Made by a program: the position numbers and the translations under genes. The notes under the pieces were generated by a model. The model saw only the letters and a program-made list of their open reading frames with translations, was not told the origin of the DNA and searched no databases. Source: Candidatus Nitricoxidivorans perseverans (GTDB taxonomy: Bacteria; Pseudomonadota; Gammaproteobacteria; Burkholderiales; Rhodocyclaceae). Taken from it: a stretch of 64,000 bases of DNA. Positions 54,780 through 63,324 of this stretch are shown piece after piece; the first letter of the stretch is position 1; each line of letters opens with the position of its first letter. The DNA is taken from assembly GCA_030246985.1 (NCBI GenBank), contig CP107246.1, positions 1,614,282 through 1,678,281 of the forward strand. Reading direction: 5' to 3'.

Positions 54780-56702
54780 ATGACCCACCAGACCAGTCCA
54801 ACCCCGCTGTTCGAACTGATCGATGCCCGTCTGTCGCGGCGTTCCGTCCTCAAGGGCCTGCTGGCGGGCGGCGCGGCCGCGGTCGCGGCGCCCGGATGGG
54901 CCGCCGGATCCGGCAATCCGTCTTCCCTGCGATTCGCGCAGGCGCCGCACACCATCGAAATGTTCCACCAGCCGGCGCCCGGCCACCGCGCCGATGTGCT
55001 GATCCGCTGGGGCGACCCGGTGCTGGGCGGCGTACCGCCCTTCGACCACGAGAAGCTCGTCGCCGAGGCGCAGGAAAAACGGTTCGGCTACAACAACGAC
55101 TTCGTGGCCTTCATGCCGCTGCCGCGCGGATCGAAGAGCAGCACGCACGGCCTCCTCGTCGTCAATCACGAATACACCAACCCCGAGCTGATGTTCGCGG
55201 GACTGACGGCCACCACGGCGGCCGACAGGATGACGCGCGAGCAGACCGAGGTGGAGCTTGCGGCGCACGGCCTGTCCGTCGTCGAAATCCGCAAGACCGC
55301 CGACGGCTGGCGCTACGTGCCGGACAGCCGACTCAACCGTCGCATCAGCGCGCGCTCGACCGCCATGCGTGTTTCCGGGCCGGCGGCCGGCCATGCCCGC
55401 CTGCAAACCTCGGCCGATCCGGGCGGCCGCCAGGTCGTCGGCACCCTCAACAACTGTTCGGGCGGCGTCACGCCCTGGGGCACGGTGCTGACCGCGGAAG
55501 AGAATTTCAACATCTACTTCGGCGGCGACCCACGCAAGACGACCGAGGCGGCCAACCACAAGCGTCTGGGGCTGAAGGGCAAGTCCAGATATGCCTGGTC
55601 GCGCTTCCATGACCGCTTCGACGTCGAAAAGGAGCCGAACGAGCCGAACCGCTTCGGCTGGGTCGTGGAAATCGATCCCTACGACCCGCGGTCCGCGCCG
55701 GTCAAGCGCACCGCGCTGGGCCGCTTCAAGCACGAGGCCGCCACCTGCGTCGTCGCGCCGGATGGCCGCGTGGTCGTCTATTCGGGCGACGACGAAACCT
55801 TCGAATACCTCTACCGCTTCGTCACCGACGGCAAGTACGATGCGAAGAACCTCGCCGCCAATCGCGATTTGCTTGATCACGGCACCCTGTCCGTGGCCCG
55901 ATTCGACGAATCCGGCTTCCTGCGCTGGCTGCCGCTGGTTTTTGGCCAGGGGCCCCTGACGCCGGCCAACGGATTCAACAGCCAGGCCAACGTGCTGATC
56001 GAAACGCGCCGCGCCGCCGACCTGCTGGGGGCCACGCCGATGGACCGGCCGGAGGATGTGGAAGCCAATCCGGTCAATGGTCGCGTCTATGTCATGCTGA
56101 CCAACAACAACGTGCGCAAGCCGGAACAGATCGGCCGGCTTCACCCGCGCGCGAAAAACACTTACGGCCACATCATCGAGCTGCTGCCGCCCGGCACGGA
56201 GGGAACCGACGGCGCCCGCGCGGCGCGGCATACCGCCGACGAGTACCGTTGGGAGGTTTTCCTGCTGGCGGGCGATCCGGGCAATCCGGAGCATGGCGCC
56301 AGGTACCACCCGGATACCGCCAGGCAGGGCAGTTGGCTCGCGGCGCCCGACAATTGCTGCTTCGACAACCGCGGCCGGCTCTGGATCGCCACCGACCAGG
56401 GATCGAAACAACGCGCGTCCGGCATTCCGGACGGCGTCTACGCCTGCGACGTGGCGGGCGCGGGGCGGGCGCTGCCGCGATTCTTCTACGCCTGCCCGCG
56501 CGATGCCGAAATGTGCGGGCCGGCCTTCACGCCGGACAACAAGACGCTGTTCGTCGCCGTCCAGCATCCCGGCGAAAACAAGGATTCAAGCTACGACAAC
56601 CCCTCGACCCGCTGGCCCGACTTCGACTTTCGACGCAAGGTGCCGCCGCGCCCGGCGGTGGTCGCCATCGCTCGTGAGGACGGAGGTGTGATCGGCGGCT
56701 GA
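54780..56702 (+). CDS. PhoX/DUF839-family Tat-exported protein
   Basis: This 640-aa protein of the PhoX family of calcium/iron-dependent alkaline phosphatases and relatives is exported by Tat: SRRSVLKGLLAGGAAAVAAPGWA lies near the N-terminus. Family landmarks are THGLLVVNHEYTN, NNCSGGVTPWGTVLTAEEN (metal-ligand Cys), FKHEAATCVV, RPEDVEANP and TPDNKTLFVAVQHPGE. Whether it acts on phosphomonoesters is inferred. I prefer the ATG at 54780 (AAGGA 8 nt upstream) over one at 54759. It follows the patatin-like gene by 54 bp and converges on exbD. Confidence 0.88.
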   Translation: MTHQTSPTPLFELIDARLSRRSVLKGLLAGGAAAVAAPGWAAGSGNPSSLRFAQAPHTIEMFHQPAPGHRADVLIRWGDPVLGGVPPFDHEKLVAEAQEKRFGYNNDFVAFMPLPRGSKSSTHGLLVVNHEYTNPELMFAGLTATTAADRMTREQTEVELAAHGLSVVEIRKTADGWRYVPDSRLNRRISARSTAMRVSGPAAGHARLQTSADPGGRQVVGTLNNCSGGVTPWGTVLTAEENFNIYFGGDPRKTTEAANHKRLGLKGKSRYAWSRFHDRFDVEKEPNEPNRFGWVVEIDPYDPRSAPVKRTALGRFKHEAATCVVAPDGRVVVYSGDDETFEYLYRFVTDGKYDAKNLAANRDLLDHGTLSVARFDESGFLRWLPLVFGQGPLTPANGFNSQANVLIETRRAADLLGATPMDRPEDVEANPVNGRVYVMLTNNNVRKPEQIGRLHPRAKNTYGHIIELLPPGTEGTDGARAARHTADEYRWEVFLLAGDPGNPEHGARYHPDTARQGSWLAAPDNCCFDNRGRLWIATDQGSKQRASGIPDGVYACDVAGAGRALPRFFYACPRDAEMCGPAFTPDNKTLFVAVQHPGENKDSSYDNPSTRWPDFDFRRKVPPRPAVVAIAREDGGVIGG

Positions 56703-56726
56703 CATGCGACAACCCGACGCGTGCGG

Positions 56727-57152
56727 TCAGAGCGAAGGGCCTGACGGATCGGTGACGAAACCGATGCGCGTGAGTCCTGCGCGGGCGGCCATGGCCATGG
56801 TCTGCGCCACCTTTTCGTAATGGGCGTGGCGGTCGGCGCGGATGTGCAGCTCCGGCCGGGGCTGCTGCATCGCCGCCGCCGCGAAGTGCGATTCGAGTTC
56901 CGTGCGCGCCACCGGCGCCCCGTTCCAGTAGAGGGATCCGTCCTCCCGGATGCCCAGTTCGATGTGCTCCGGCTTCGTGATGTTGGCGCTGGAGGAGGCC
57001 TTGGGCAGGTCGATCTTCACCGAGTGCGTCAGGAGCGGCGCGGTGACGATGAAGATCACCAGCAGCACCAGCATCACGTCGACCAGCGGTACCACGTTGA
57101 TGTCCGCCATCGGCCCTTGGTGGCCGCGTCCGTTGAAGCTTCCCATGGCCAT
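56727..57152 (-). CDS. exbD: ExbD/TolR energy-transducing protein
   Basis: This 141-aa protein has one membrane helix (about 20-42) containing the proton-path Asp in NVVPLVDVMLVLLVIFIV, and a periplasmic domain. With ExbB it uses proton motive force to power TonB. The start is the ATG at 57152, 11 bp after the exbB stop. It is the last gene of the long operon and converges on the PhoX-type gene. Confidence 0.95.
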   Translation of the reverse strand: MAMGSFNGRGHQGPMADINVVPLVDVMLVLLVIFIVTAPLLTHSVKIDLPKASSSANITKPEHIELGIREDGSLYWNGAPVARTELESHFAAAAMQQPRPELHIRADRHAHYEKVAQTMAMAARAGLTRIGFVTDPSGPSL

Positions 57153-57163
57153 GGTCGTTCTCC

Positions 57164-57856
57164 TTAGCTGGACGAGCGGTTGGTCTTGGCGCCGACCGTG
57201 GCGAGCGCGTAGAGGTCGTGCGCGAAGGCGTCGAGCTGCGCCAGCCAAATGCGGTTGCGCCGGGAAAAGGCATTGTAGGCCAGCACCGCCGGGATCGCCA
57301 CCGCCAGGCCCAGCGCGGTCATGATGAGCGCCTCGCCCACCGGGCCGGCCACCTTGTCCAGCGTGCCCTGGCCCGACAGGCCGATGGCGACGAGCGCGTG
57401 GTAGATGCCCCAGACGGTCCCAAACAGGCCAATGTAGGGCGAGGCCGAGCCCGCCGAGGCCATTACCGTGAGTCCGTATTCGATGCGCGCCGCTTCCTGG
57501 TCGATGCCGTTTCTCAGTACGCGCGTCAGGAATTCGCCGCTTCCGCCGGCGGCGAGTTTGTGCAGGCCTTGTTCGTCGCTTTCGTCCGCGGCGATGAGCG
57601 CTTGGTGCGCCAGTTCCGCGAAGGCGTTGTCCGGGGATCGCCGCGCCAGCATGTCGCGAACTTCCGAGAGCGAGCCGGCTTGCCAGAATTGCTTGAGGAA
57701 GGCGGTTACCCGCCGGCTTGAGAGCAGGTTGGCGATGCCTTTGGTGAAGATCAGGTACCAGCTCGCCACCGAGAGCGCGAGCAGCAGCCCCAGTACGATG
57801 CGCCCGACGCCGTCGGTCTGCGTGAGAAAGTGGGCGAAGCCGAGTCCGTTTTCCAT
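57164..57856 (-). CDS. exbB: ExbB/TolQ proton-channel protein
   Basis: This 230-aa protein has three membrane helices (about 18-38, 128-150, 170-192). The conserved MotA/TolQ/ExbB segment GLFGTVWGIYHALVAIG and GPVGEALIMTALGLAVAIPAVLAYN line the channel. It lies 6 bp after tonB and 11 bp before exbD, so it is dedicated to this TonB. Confidence 0.96.
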   Translation of the reverse strand: MENGLGFAHFLTQTDGVGRIVLGLLLALSVASWYLIFTKGIANLLSSRRVTAFLKQFWQAGSLSEVRDMLARRSPDNAFAELAHQALIAADESDEQGLHKLAAGGSGEFLTRVLRNGIDQEAARIEYGLTVMASAGSASPYIGLFGTVWGIYHALVAIGLSGQGTLDKVAGPVGEALIMTALGLAVAIPAVLAYNAFSRRNRIWLAQLDAFAHDLYALATVGAKTNRSSS

Positions 57857-57862
57857 GAGGGG

Positions 57863-58495
57863 TTACTCCAGAACGAATTTGAAGGGTTGCAATGCGACGG
57901 CGCGCACCGGCCGACCGTCGCGATGGGCCGGCGTGCAGCGCCAGCCTTGGACGGCGGCTTGCGCCGCTTCGTCGAGCCGGGGAAAGCCGCTGCCGGTGGC
58001 CACCGTCGAACGCGCGACCTGGCCCTGTTCGTCGAGTTCGACCTTCAGCACCACGGTGCCGGTTTCGCCCAGGCGGCGGGAAACGGGGGGGTACCGGGGC
58101 GGCGTGCGCTCCGGGCAGCTGACCGATAGCTCTCCGCCGAGCGTGACCGGGCCCGCCGGCCGGGGCGGCGCGGGCGGCGCGGGCGGCGCCGCGATCACCG
58201 GCGCGGGGGGCGGGGGCGGGACCACGGGCTCGGTGGGCGAAACCACCGGCGCCTGCGCAACGAGCTGGGGCGGCGGCTCGACCGGCTTGGGCTCGGGCGG
58301 CTTCGGTTTCGGCGGCTCCGGCGGCTTCGGCGGCGGGCGCTCCGGCTCGATGATGTTGACGAACAGCGTCGACATCTTGTCCTGCATCGGGATCAGCCGG
58401 TGCCGCCACAGCCCCCAGAGCGCCGCGCCGTGCAGCGCCAGCACGAGGAGAAGCCCCGCCGCGCGTTCGGGAGCCAACTGCCTGATTGCTACCAC
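57863..58495 (-). CDS. tonB: TonB energy transducer
   Basis: This 210-aa protein has an N-terminal membrane helix (about 12-30), a long Pro/Lys/Glu spacer (about 50-117, PPPKPPEPPKPKPPEPKP type) that spans the periplasm, and a C-terminal TonB domain (PPRYPPVSRRLGETGTVVLKVELDEQGQV, ending VALQPFKFVLE). It overlaps the receptor gene's 3' end by 7 bp, so it is probably dedicated to that receptor. Confidence 0.95.
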   Translation of the reverse strand: MVAIRQLAPERAAGLLLVLALHGAALWGLWRHRLIPMQDKMSTLFVNIIEPERPPPKPPEPPKPKPPEPKPVEPPPQLVAQAPVVSPTEPVVPPPPPAPVIAAPPAPPAPPRPAGPVTLGGELSVSCPERTPPRYPPVSRRLGETGTVVLKVELDEQGQVARSTVATGSGFPRLDEAAQAAVQGWRCTPAHRDGRPVRAVALQPFKFVLE

Positions 58496-60561
58496 TTGCC
58501 CTCCAACGACAGCAGGACGGTGCGCGCGCCCTCGTCGGTCGTCACCAACGACCAGGAGCTGCCCGGCGCGAAGGCGTCCTGCTGTCGGCGGGCCTTGGCG
58601 CGGAACAGATTATCGCCCGACAGCCGCAGGTTCCACGTGGCGTCCAGCTTCTTCAGGGCATAGACATTGACCACCGTGCGCGAGCCGGTCTCGAATTCCT
58701 GTTCGCCCGGCGTCCGGGTACGGACGCGCCCGTTGTGCTGCATCGAGGCTCCGAAGCTCATCTCGGCCAGTGTCTGGTCGAAGCCGGCCGACAAGATGTA
58801 GCGCGGCTGCTCGCGGGCGGCGCGGCGCAGTCCCAGGCGTTCGTCCTGCACGCGGCTGTGGGGCAGGGTGAGGTGGGCGCGCAGCGTGGCGCCACGCCAG
58901 CCCAGGCCGTCGGTGCGCAGCTTGCCGTCGAATTCGACGCCCCAGTGGTGCGCGGTGCCCTCGTTCCAGGGACGATCGACCCAGCGCGCGCCTTCGAGCT
59001 CCACGCGGCGCTCGGTGAAATCCTCGGTGCGCCGCAGGTAGGCGTTCACGCCGAACACGCCGGCGTCGTTCGGCAAATAGCGCTCGACCACCGCCTCGAA
59101 ATTGACGCTGCGCTCCGGCCGCAGGTTTGGATTGCCGCGCTGGTCGGGCTCGAGCGGCGTGTTGGCGTTAACGCTGCGCACCGGCTGGTTGGTGAGTTCG
59201 TCCAGCCGCGGCGCCTTGAGGCCGGCGCCGAGGGAGCTTCTCAGCACCCAGTGCTGCACGGGCTCCCAACGGACAGCCACGGAGGGGAGCCACCGTTGGT
59301 GATCCTGGCTTGCGCCATCCACGGCGTATTTCAGGAACTCGCCGCGCATCCCCAGCGTGAGCGTGGTGGCGGGGCTGAGGCTCCACTCGTCCTGAATCCA
59401 GGCGCTCCACTGCCGCTCCCAGGACTCGTGCGTTTCCGTCGCGTAGCCCGTGCTGTCCAGGCGCTCGTCGCTCTTGTGGCCGGCGTGCTCGAGGTTGGCG
59501 GCCAGCACGTGCTTGCCGGCGGTCCAGTCGATGCGGAAGGCGGCGTCCGTATCCAGCGCCTCGCGGTGCGACTCATCCTCGGAAACCGCCTGCGTCGCCT
59601 GGTTGGTCCGTTTAGCCCGGCTGCCCTGCTCGCTGCTTGAAACCATCGCCCGCCCGGAATACTTGACGCCCTGGCGGAACACCTCCGCCGTCGCGCGCAT
59701 ACGATCGTAGGCCCGCCGCAGGCGGTCGTCGTCCCTGCGCGCATAGCTGCTCGCCGGGACGGCGATGTCGGTGCGCGTGAAATCGCTTTCGCCCTTGCCG
59801 TAGGAGCGAAACACCAGCGGGTTCAGCGTCAGGTTGTCCCTGTCCGACTTCCAGGTCAGCCGCGGCGAGATCGAAAAACTGTCCGAGGCGTGGTTGCCCT
59901 CCGCATGATCGTCCTGGCGAACGCCGGCGCTGTCGGATCGCCCCGTCTGGCGATCCGAGGGCATCCCGTTGTGGTTGAACGTGACCGGCAGCGACCATGA
60001 AAAGGTCTTGTCGCCGCCACCCTTCGTGACGTTGGCCTGGAGCACCGGCTCGCCGCCGCGGACGCCCATCGCGATCTTGGCGTCGGTGGATTCGCGCGAC
60101 ATCGGCTTGTCGAGGATCAGATGCACGGTGACGGGCGCGCTGCCCCCGAATTCCGCCGACGAGCCGCGCACGATCTCGATCTGCCGCAGCTCTCCGGAGG
60201 GCAGGCGGCCGACGGTGCCCTGAACCATGCGGTTGTGGCCGGGCGGGACGCGCTCCCCGTCGATGACGATCTGCACCGAGTCGCGCGCCATGCCGCGCGA
60301 GCGCGTCGCCAGCGTGCCGTCGGACGTCGGCGTGCCCACGTCGATGCCGGGCAGCTTGCCCAGCACGTCGTTGATGGTGAGCGCCCCCATGTTCTCGATG
60401 TCCTGGCGGTTGATGATGATCTTCTGCGTGGCCGCCTGTTTGCGTTCGTCCACGTCGTTCATGCCGGCGGAGGTGACGGTGATCTCCTTGAGCACTTGTT
60501 CGCCGGCGGCCTGGACGGAAGCTGTCAGGGCAAGGAGCAATACGGGAAGGGGAGTTTTCAT
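58489..60561 (-). CDS. TonB-dependent outer-membrane receptor
   Basis: This 690-aa receptor has a signal peptide (MKTPLPVLLLALTASVQA), a plug domain (VLKEITVTSAG as TonB box region, then INDVLGKLPGIDV, DGERVPPGHNR, IEIVRGSSAEFGGSAPVTVHLILDKP) and a barrel of about 22 strands ending in the terminal aromatic (LSLEGKW). The substrate cannot be told from sequence. It overlaps the membrane-protein gene upstream (ATGA) and tonB downstream, inside the operon that also encodes the double-cubane-type reductase. Confidence 0.94.
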   Translation of the reverse strand: MKTPLPVLLLALTASVQAAGEQVLKEITVTSAGMNDVDERKQAATQKIIINRQDIENMGALTINDVLGKLPGIDVGTPTSDGTLATRSRGMARDSVQIVIDGERVPPGHNRMVQGTVGRLPSGELRQIEIVRGSSAEFGGSAPVTVHLILDKPMSRESTDAKIAMGVRGGEPVLQANVTKGGGDKTFSWSLPVTFNHNGMPSDRQTGRSDSAGVRQDDHAEGNHASDSFSISPRLTWKSDRDNLTLNPLVFRSYGKGESDFTRTDIAVPASSYARRDDDRLRRAYDRMRATAEVFRQGVKYSGRAMVSSSEQGSRAKRTNQATQAVSEDESHREALDTDAAFRIDWTAGKHVLAANLEHAGHKSDERLDSTGYATETHESWERQWSAWIQDEWSLSPATTLTLGMRGEFLKYAVDGASQDHQRWLPSVAVRWEPVQHWVLRSSLGAGLKAPRLDELTNQPVRSVNANTPLEPDQRGNPNLRPERSVNFEAVVERYLPNDAGVFGVNAYLRRTEDFTERRVELEGARWVDRPWNEGTAHHWGVEFDGKLRTDGLGWRGATLRAHLTLPHSRVQDERLGLRRAAREQPRYILSAGFDQTLAEMSFGASMQHNGRVRTRTPGEQEFETGSRTVVNVYALKKLDATWNLRLSGDNLFRAKARRQQDAFAPGSSWSLVTTDEGARTVLLSLEGKW

Positions 60562-61241
60562 TTGAGGAGGTTGGAAAGTCCGGTAAGGATGAGCAAGCCG
60601 GCCGCGATGCGTTCCATCGCCGGCCGCCAGTTTTTGAGTTCCTCGCGCAGGCGGCCGCCCAGATAGGCGGCGCCGATGCCATAGACGAGGCCGGGCACGA
60701 CGATGGCCCCCAGCCCGAACGCCAGCCCCAGCATCGCCCCCTGCCCCGCGCTGGCGCCGGCGGCGGCGGAGAACAGCACCACGCCCAGGGGCGCGCAGGG
60801 CGTCAGCGCCATGCCGACGCCCATCAGGAACAAGCCGCCGGGAAGGAGGGCGCGGGGCTCGTCGGTGAGATTCATGCGGCGCAGGGGCGCGGCATGGCCG
60901 GATGGAACGGCACACGCCGGACGGCGCCACAGCAGGGCCAGCCCCATCATCAGAGCGGCGGCCCCCACGACCATCCTGACGACGGGCGCCGCCGCGCCGT
61001 CCTTGACGACCTGCCCGGCCAGTCCCGCCGCGAGGCCGAAGCCGCCGTAGCCCGCGAGCCGGCCCAGTGAGAGCGGCAGCACCACATGCCAGGAGCGGCG
61101 CAGGCTGAAGTCCCGCGCCAGGAACACCGGCCCCAGATACGGCAGGCAGCTCACGAGGCAGGGGCCGAGGCCGTAGGCCAGCCCCAGGGCCAGCGCCATG
61201 GGCGGCCCGACGAGGGCGGCGGGATCGACGGGCGGTATCAC
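60558..61241 (-). CDS. DsbD/TauE-like multi-helix membrane protein
   Basis: This 227-aa protein has about six membrane helices. Two cysteine motifs, GPCLVSCLPYLGP (Cys28, Cys32) and ALTPCAPLGVVLFS (near 145), match the DsbD_2 / CcdA-like group often annotated as sulfite exporter TauE/SafE. It might move electrons across the membrane or transport a small molecule or metal. The start is GTG at 61241, overlapping the activase stop (GTGA); the 3' end overlaps the receptor start. Confidence 0.82.
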   Translation of the reverse strand: MIPPVDPAALVGPPMALALGLAYGLGPCLVSCLPYLGPVFLARDFSLRRSWHVVLPLSLGRLAGYGGFGLAAGLAGQVVKDGAAAPVVRMVVGAAALMMGLALLWRRPACAVPSGHAAPLRRMNLTDEPRALLPGGLFLMGVGMALTPCAPLGVVLFSAAAGASAGQGAMLGLAFGLGAIVVPGLVYGIGAAYLGGRLREELKNWRPAMERIAAGLLILTGLSNLLK

Positions 61242-62047
61242 GCGGCCGCCCGTTCGGCGAGGAACTCCTGGCGCGCAAGGATCGCCGCGCCGAAGGCCGT
61301 CGTGGTCTGCGGGTGCTCGGGCACCACCAACTCGCGCTGGAGCTCGTCCTGGATCGCCGCCACCAGTCCCTTGTTCAGCGCCGGGCCGCCGTCGAAGTAG
61401 ACGCGGTCCTCGATGCCCACACGCTTGGCCAGGCGCACCGTGCGCCGTGCGATCGAGTAGTGGATGCCGGCGACGATCTCCTCCTTGCCGTGACTGTTGG
61501 CCAAGAGGCCGATGATCTCGGATTCGGCGAACACGGTGCAGGTGCTGTTGATGGTCAGCGGCGCGCCGCGGCCGTTGAAGTGATAGTCGCCCAGTTCCTC
61601 CAGGTCGATGTCGAGGTTGCGGGCGGCCACGTCGAGAAAGCGTCCCGTGCCGGCGGCACACTTGTCGTTCATGGCGAAGTTGGACACGCTGCCGTTGGCG
61701 TCGATCTGGATGGCCTTGGAATCCTGGCCGCCGATGTTGATGATGGTGCGCACGCCGCCGAACGCGCGGCCGACCTCGTGGGCGCCGATGGCGTTGGCGG
61801 TGATCTCGCTGATGGAGTCGTCGGCCTCCTTGAACAGCTTGCGGCCGTAGCCGGTGGCGATCAGGTAGCCCACCTGCTCGCGTCGGACGCCGTGGCGATC
61901 CAGCAGCACCCGCAGCGCTTCCTTCGCGTTCTTGTGGAACAGGCTGCCGGAATCGGAGACATGCACCCCGACGAGGCCGCCCGCCTCATCCACCAGGGCG
62001 ACCTTGATGGCCGTGGAACCGATGTCCAGCCCGGCGAAGTAGTTCAT
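61238..62047 (-). CDS. BadF/BcrA/HgdC-type activating ATPase
   Basis: This 269-aa ASKHA-fold ATPase is of the type that donates electrons to 2-hydroxyacyl-CoA dehydratases, benzoyl-CoA reductases and double-cubane proteins. The phosphate-binding GLDIGSTAIKVALVD is at 6-20. Cys130 (NDKCAAGTGRF) and Cys170 (NSTCTVFAESEI) are the ligands by which the homodimer holds one [4Fe-4S]. IGGQDSKAI and FDGGPALNKG are further family motifs. It is coupled to the dehydratase-like gene (ATGA), so that protein is its evident partner. Confidence 0.94.
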   Translation of the reverse strand: MNYFAGLDIGSTAIKVALVDEAGGLVGVHVSDSGSLFHKNAKEALRVLLDRHGVRREQVGYLIATGYGRKLFKEADDSISEITANAIGAHEVGRAFGGVRTIINIGGQDSKAIQIDANGSVSNFAMNDKCAAGTGRFLDVAARNLDIDLEELGDYHFNGRGAPLTINSTCTVFAESEIIGLLANSHGKEEIVAGIHYSIARRTVRLAKRVGIEDRVYFDGGPALNKGLVAAIQDELQRELVVPEHPQTTTAFGAAILARQEFLAERAAA

Positions 62048-63324
62048 GCCGCCTTCCGCCTGCGTGTCTTCATGGACTCGATGAAGGCCTCGATGCGGGT
62101 GGACAACTGGCCCATGTCGTCCAGGCTGTAGTCGGTCTCGACGTAGAGCATGGCGACGCCCGCCTTGTTGAGGGCTTCGGCGACGCTGCGCTGTTCCATC
62201 TCATAGACCTGGCATCCGGCGAAGGATTGATACACCACGCCGTCGACGGCGAAGCTCCTGGCCAGCTCCAGCAATCGCCGGATGCGATCCTCGTTGTTGG
62301 TGAAGATCGGGCAGGTGCAGGGCTTGAGGTATTTGTCGGCCAGGCTGTCGACCATGTCGTTGAGCAACCATTCGTCGACGGAGGTCATGTCGTAGAGCAT
62401 GCGATTGGCGGAGCAGGTCTCGTCGGCCACCACCACGCCGCCGGCCTGCTCGATCAGCAAGGGCAGCTTGAGGTTGGGGAAGATCGGCGGCGAGCCAGTG
62501 AACAAGATGCGCGGCGCCTTCTTCTGCGCTGCGCAGAAGCCGTCTTTCTCCCGCCGGGCCAGTTCGGCGTTGAGTTTTTCCACCGCCTCGGTCCAGCGGT
62601 CGATGTCGTCGAAGAAGTAGGCGTTGGTGACCAGGAACGCGTCCTTGCCGAGCACCAGCGAGGGCGCCTTGCGGCGGAAGTTGTGCAGGGTGCGGAACGC
62701 GGCCTGGGCGCGGCCGGTCCTGGCCATGGCCGCCGTCAGGTTCTTTTTCGTCAGTTTATTGCCGGTCAGGCTGCGCAGTCGCAGCGCGAACTCCCGCACC
62801 GAACGCTGCCAATAGACCCGCGACTGTTCGCTTTCCTTGGAGGGAGGCAGTTCCAGGTCGTAGACCGCATGTCCCATCGCCGCCATCATCGCGCCGGCCT
62901 TCTTCTTCTGGTCGCAGGTCGTGGGGTTGACGATCAGGTCGAGCTTGCCGATCCTGGGGATCGCATTCTCCGAACTCAGCATGCCCAGCGTGGCCTTGAC
63001 CAGCGAGCAGGACTTGGCCGGCATGAAGTCGGCGCCGATCTGGTCGTAATGATAGGAACCGTTGCACAAGCGCACGGGCGTCGCGCCCATGGCGTAGATC
63101 AATTCCTCCGGGGCGTGGATGCAGGTGGTGCCCACCCGCACGCCTGTCCGCTCCATGGGTTCCCCCTGGCACCAGGCGCGGCGGAAGAGGTCGTAGAAAT
63201 AGGCCATCGCCGCCGGGTTGTCGTCGAAGTCGTCGACGATGCGGTCGAGCATGGTCTCCGCCTCCCGCGCCTGTCGGGTGCGGTTGTAGGGAAGCGCGAC
63301 GGGTTTAGCGTTTTGGCTGTTCAA
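62044..63324 (-). CDS. 2-Hydroxyacyl-CoA dehydratase-like / double-cubane-type reductase
   Basis: This 426-aa protein of the HgdB/BcrB/BcrC/FldB family has TTCIHAPEELIYAMGATPVRL, CSLVKATLG, NPTTCDQKKKAGAMM, DETCSANR and AGCQVYEMEQR. Cysteines at 68, 106, 137, 304, 336, 338 and 371 are enough for two cubanes in one chain. Only one such gene is present with one activase, unlike heterodimeric dehydratases, which fits the double-cubane-cluster protein (DCCP) type that reduces small molecules. The TTG start at 63324 has AAGGG 8 nt upstream; the next ATG is 24 codons in. It overlaps the polyferredoxin gene by 20 bp. Confidence 0.85.
   Translation of the reverse strand: MNSQNAKPVALPYNRTRQAREAETMLDRIVDDFDDNPAAMAYFYDLFRRAWCQGEPMERTGVRVGTTCIHAPEELIYAMGATPVRLCNGSYHYDQIGADFMPAKSCSLVKATLGMLSSENAIPRIGKLDLIVNPTTCDQKKKAGAMMAAMGHAVYDLELPPSKESEQSRVYWQRSVREFALRLRSLTGNKLTKKNLTAAMARTGRAQAAFRTLHNFRRKAPSLVLGKDAFLVTNAYFFDDIDRWTEAVEKLNAELARREKDGFCAAQKKAPRILFTGSPPIFPNLKLPLLIEQAGGVVVADETCSANRMLYDMTSVDEWLLNDMVDSLADKYLKPCTCPIFTNNEDRIRRLLELARSFAVDGVVYQSFAGCQVYEMEQRSVAEALNKAGVAMLYVETDYSLDDMGQLSTRIEAFIESMKTRRRKAA

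Noticed and set aside
62044-63324. Benzoyl-CoA reductase or 2-hydroxyglutaryl-CoA dehydratase assignment
   Set aside because: The second dehydratase subunit or the four-gene bcr/bad set is missing, and no CoA-ester pathway genes are nearby.
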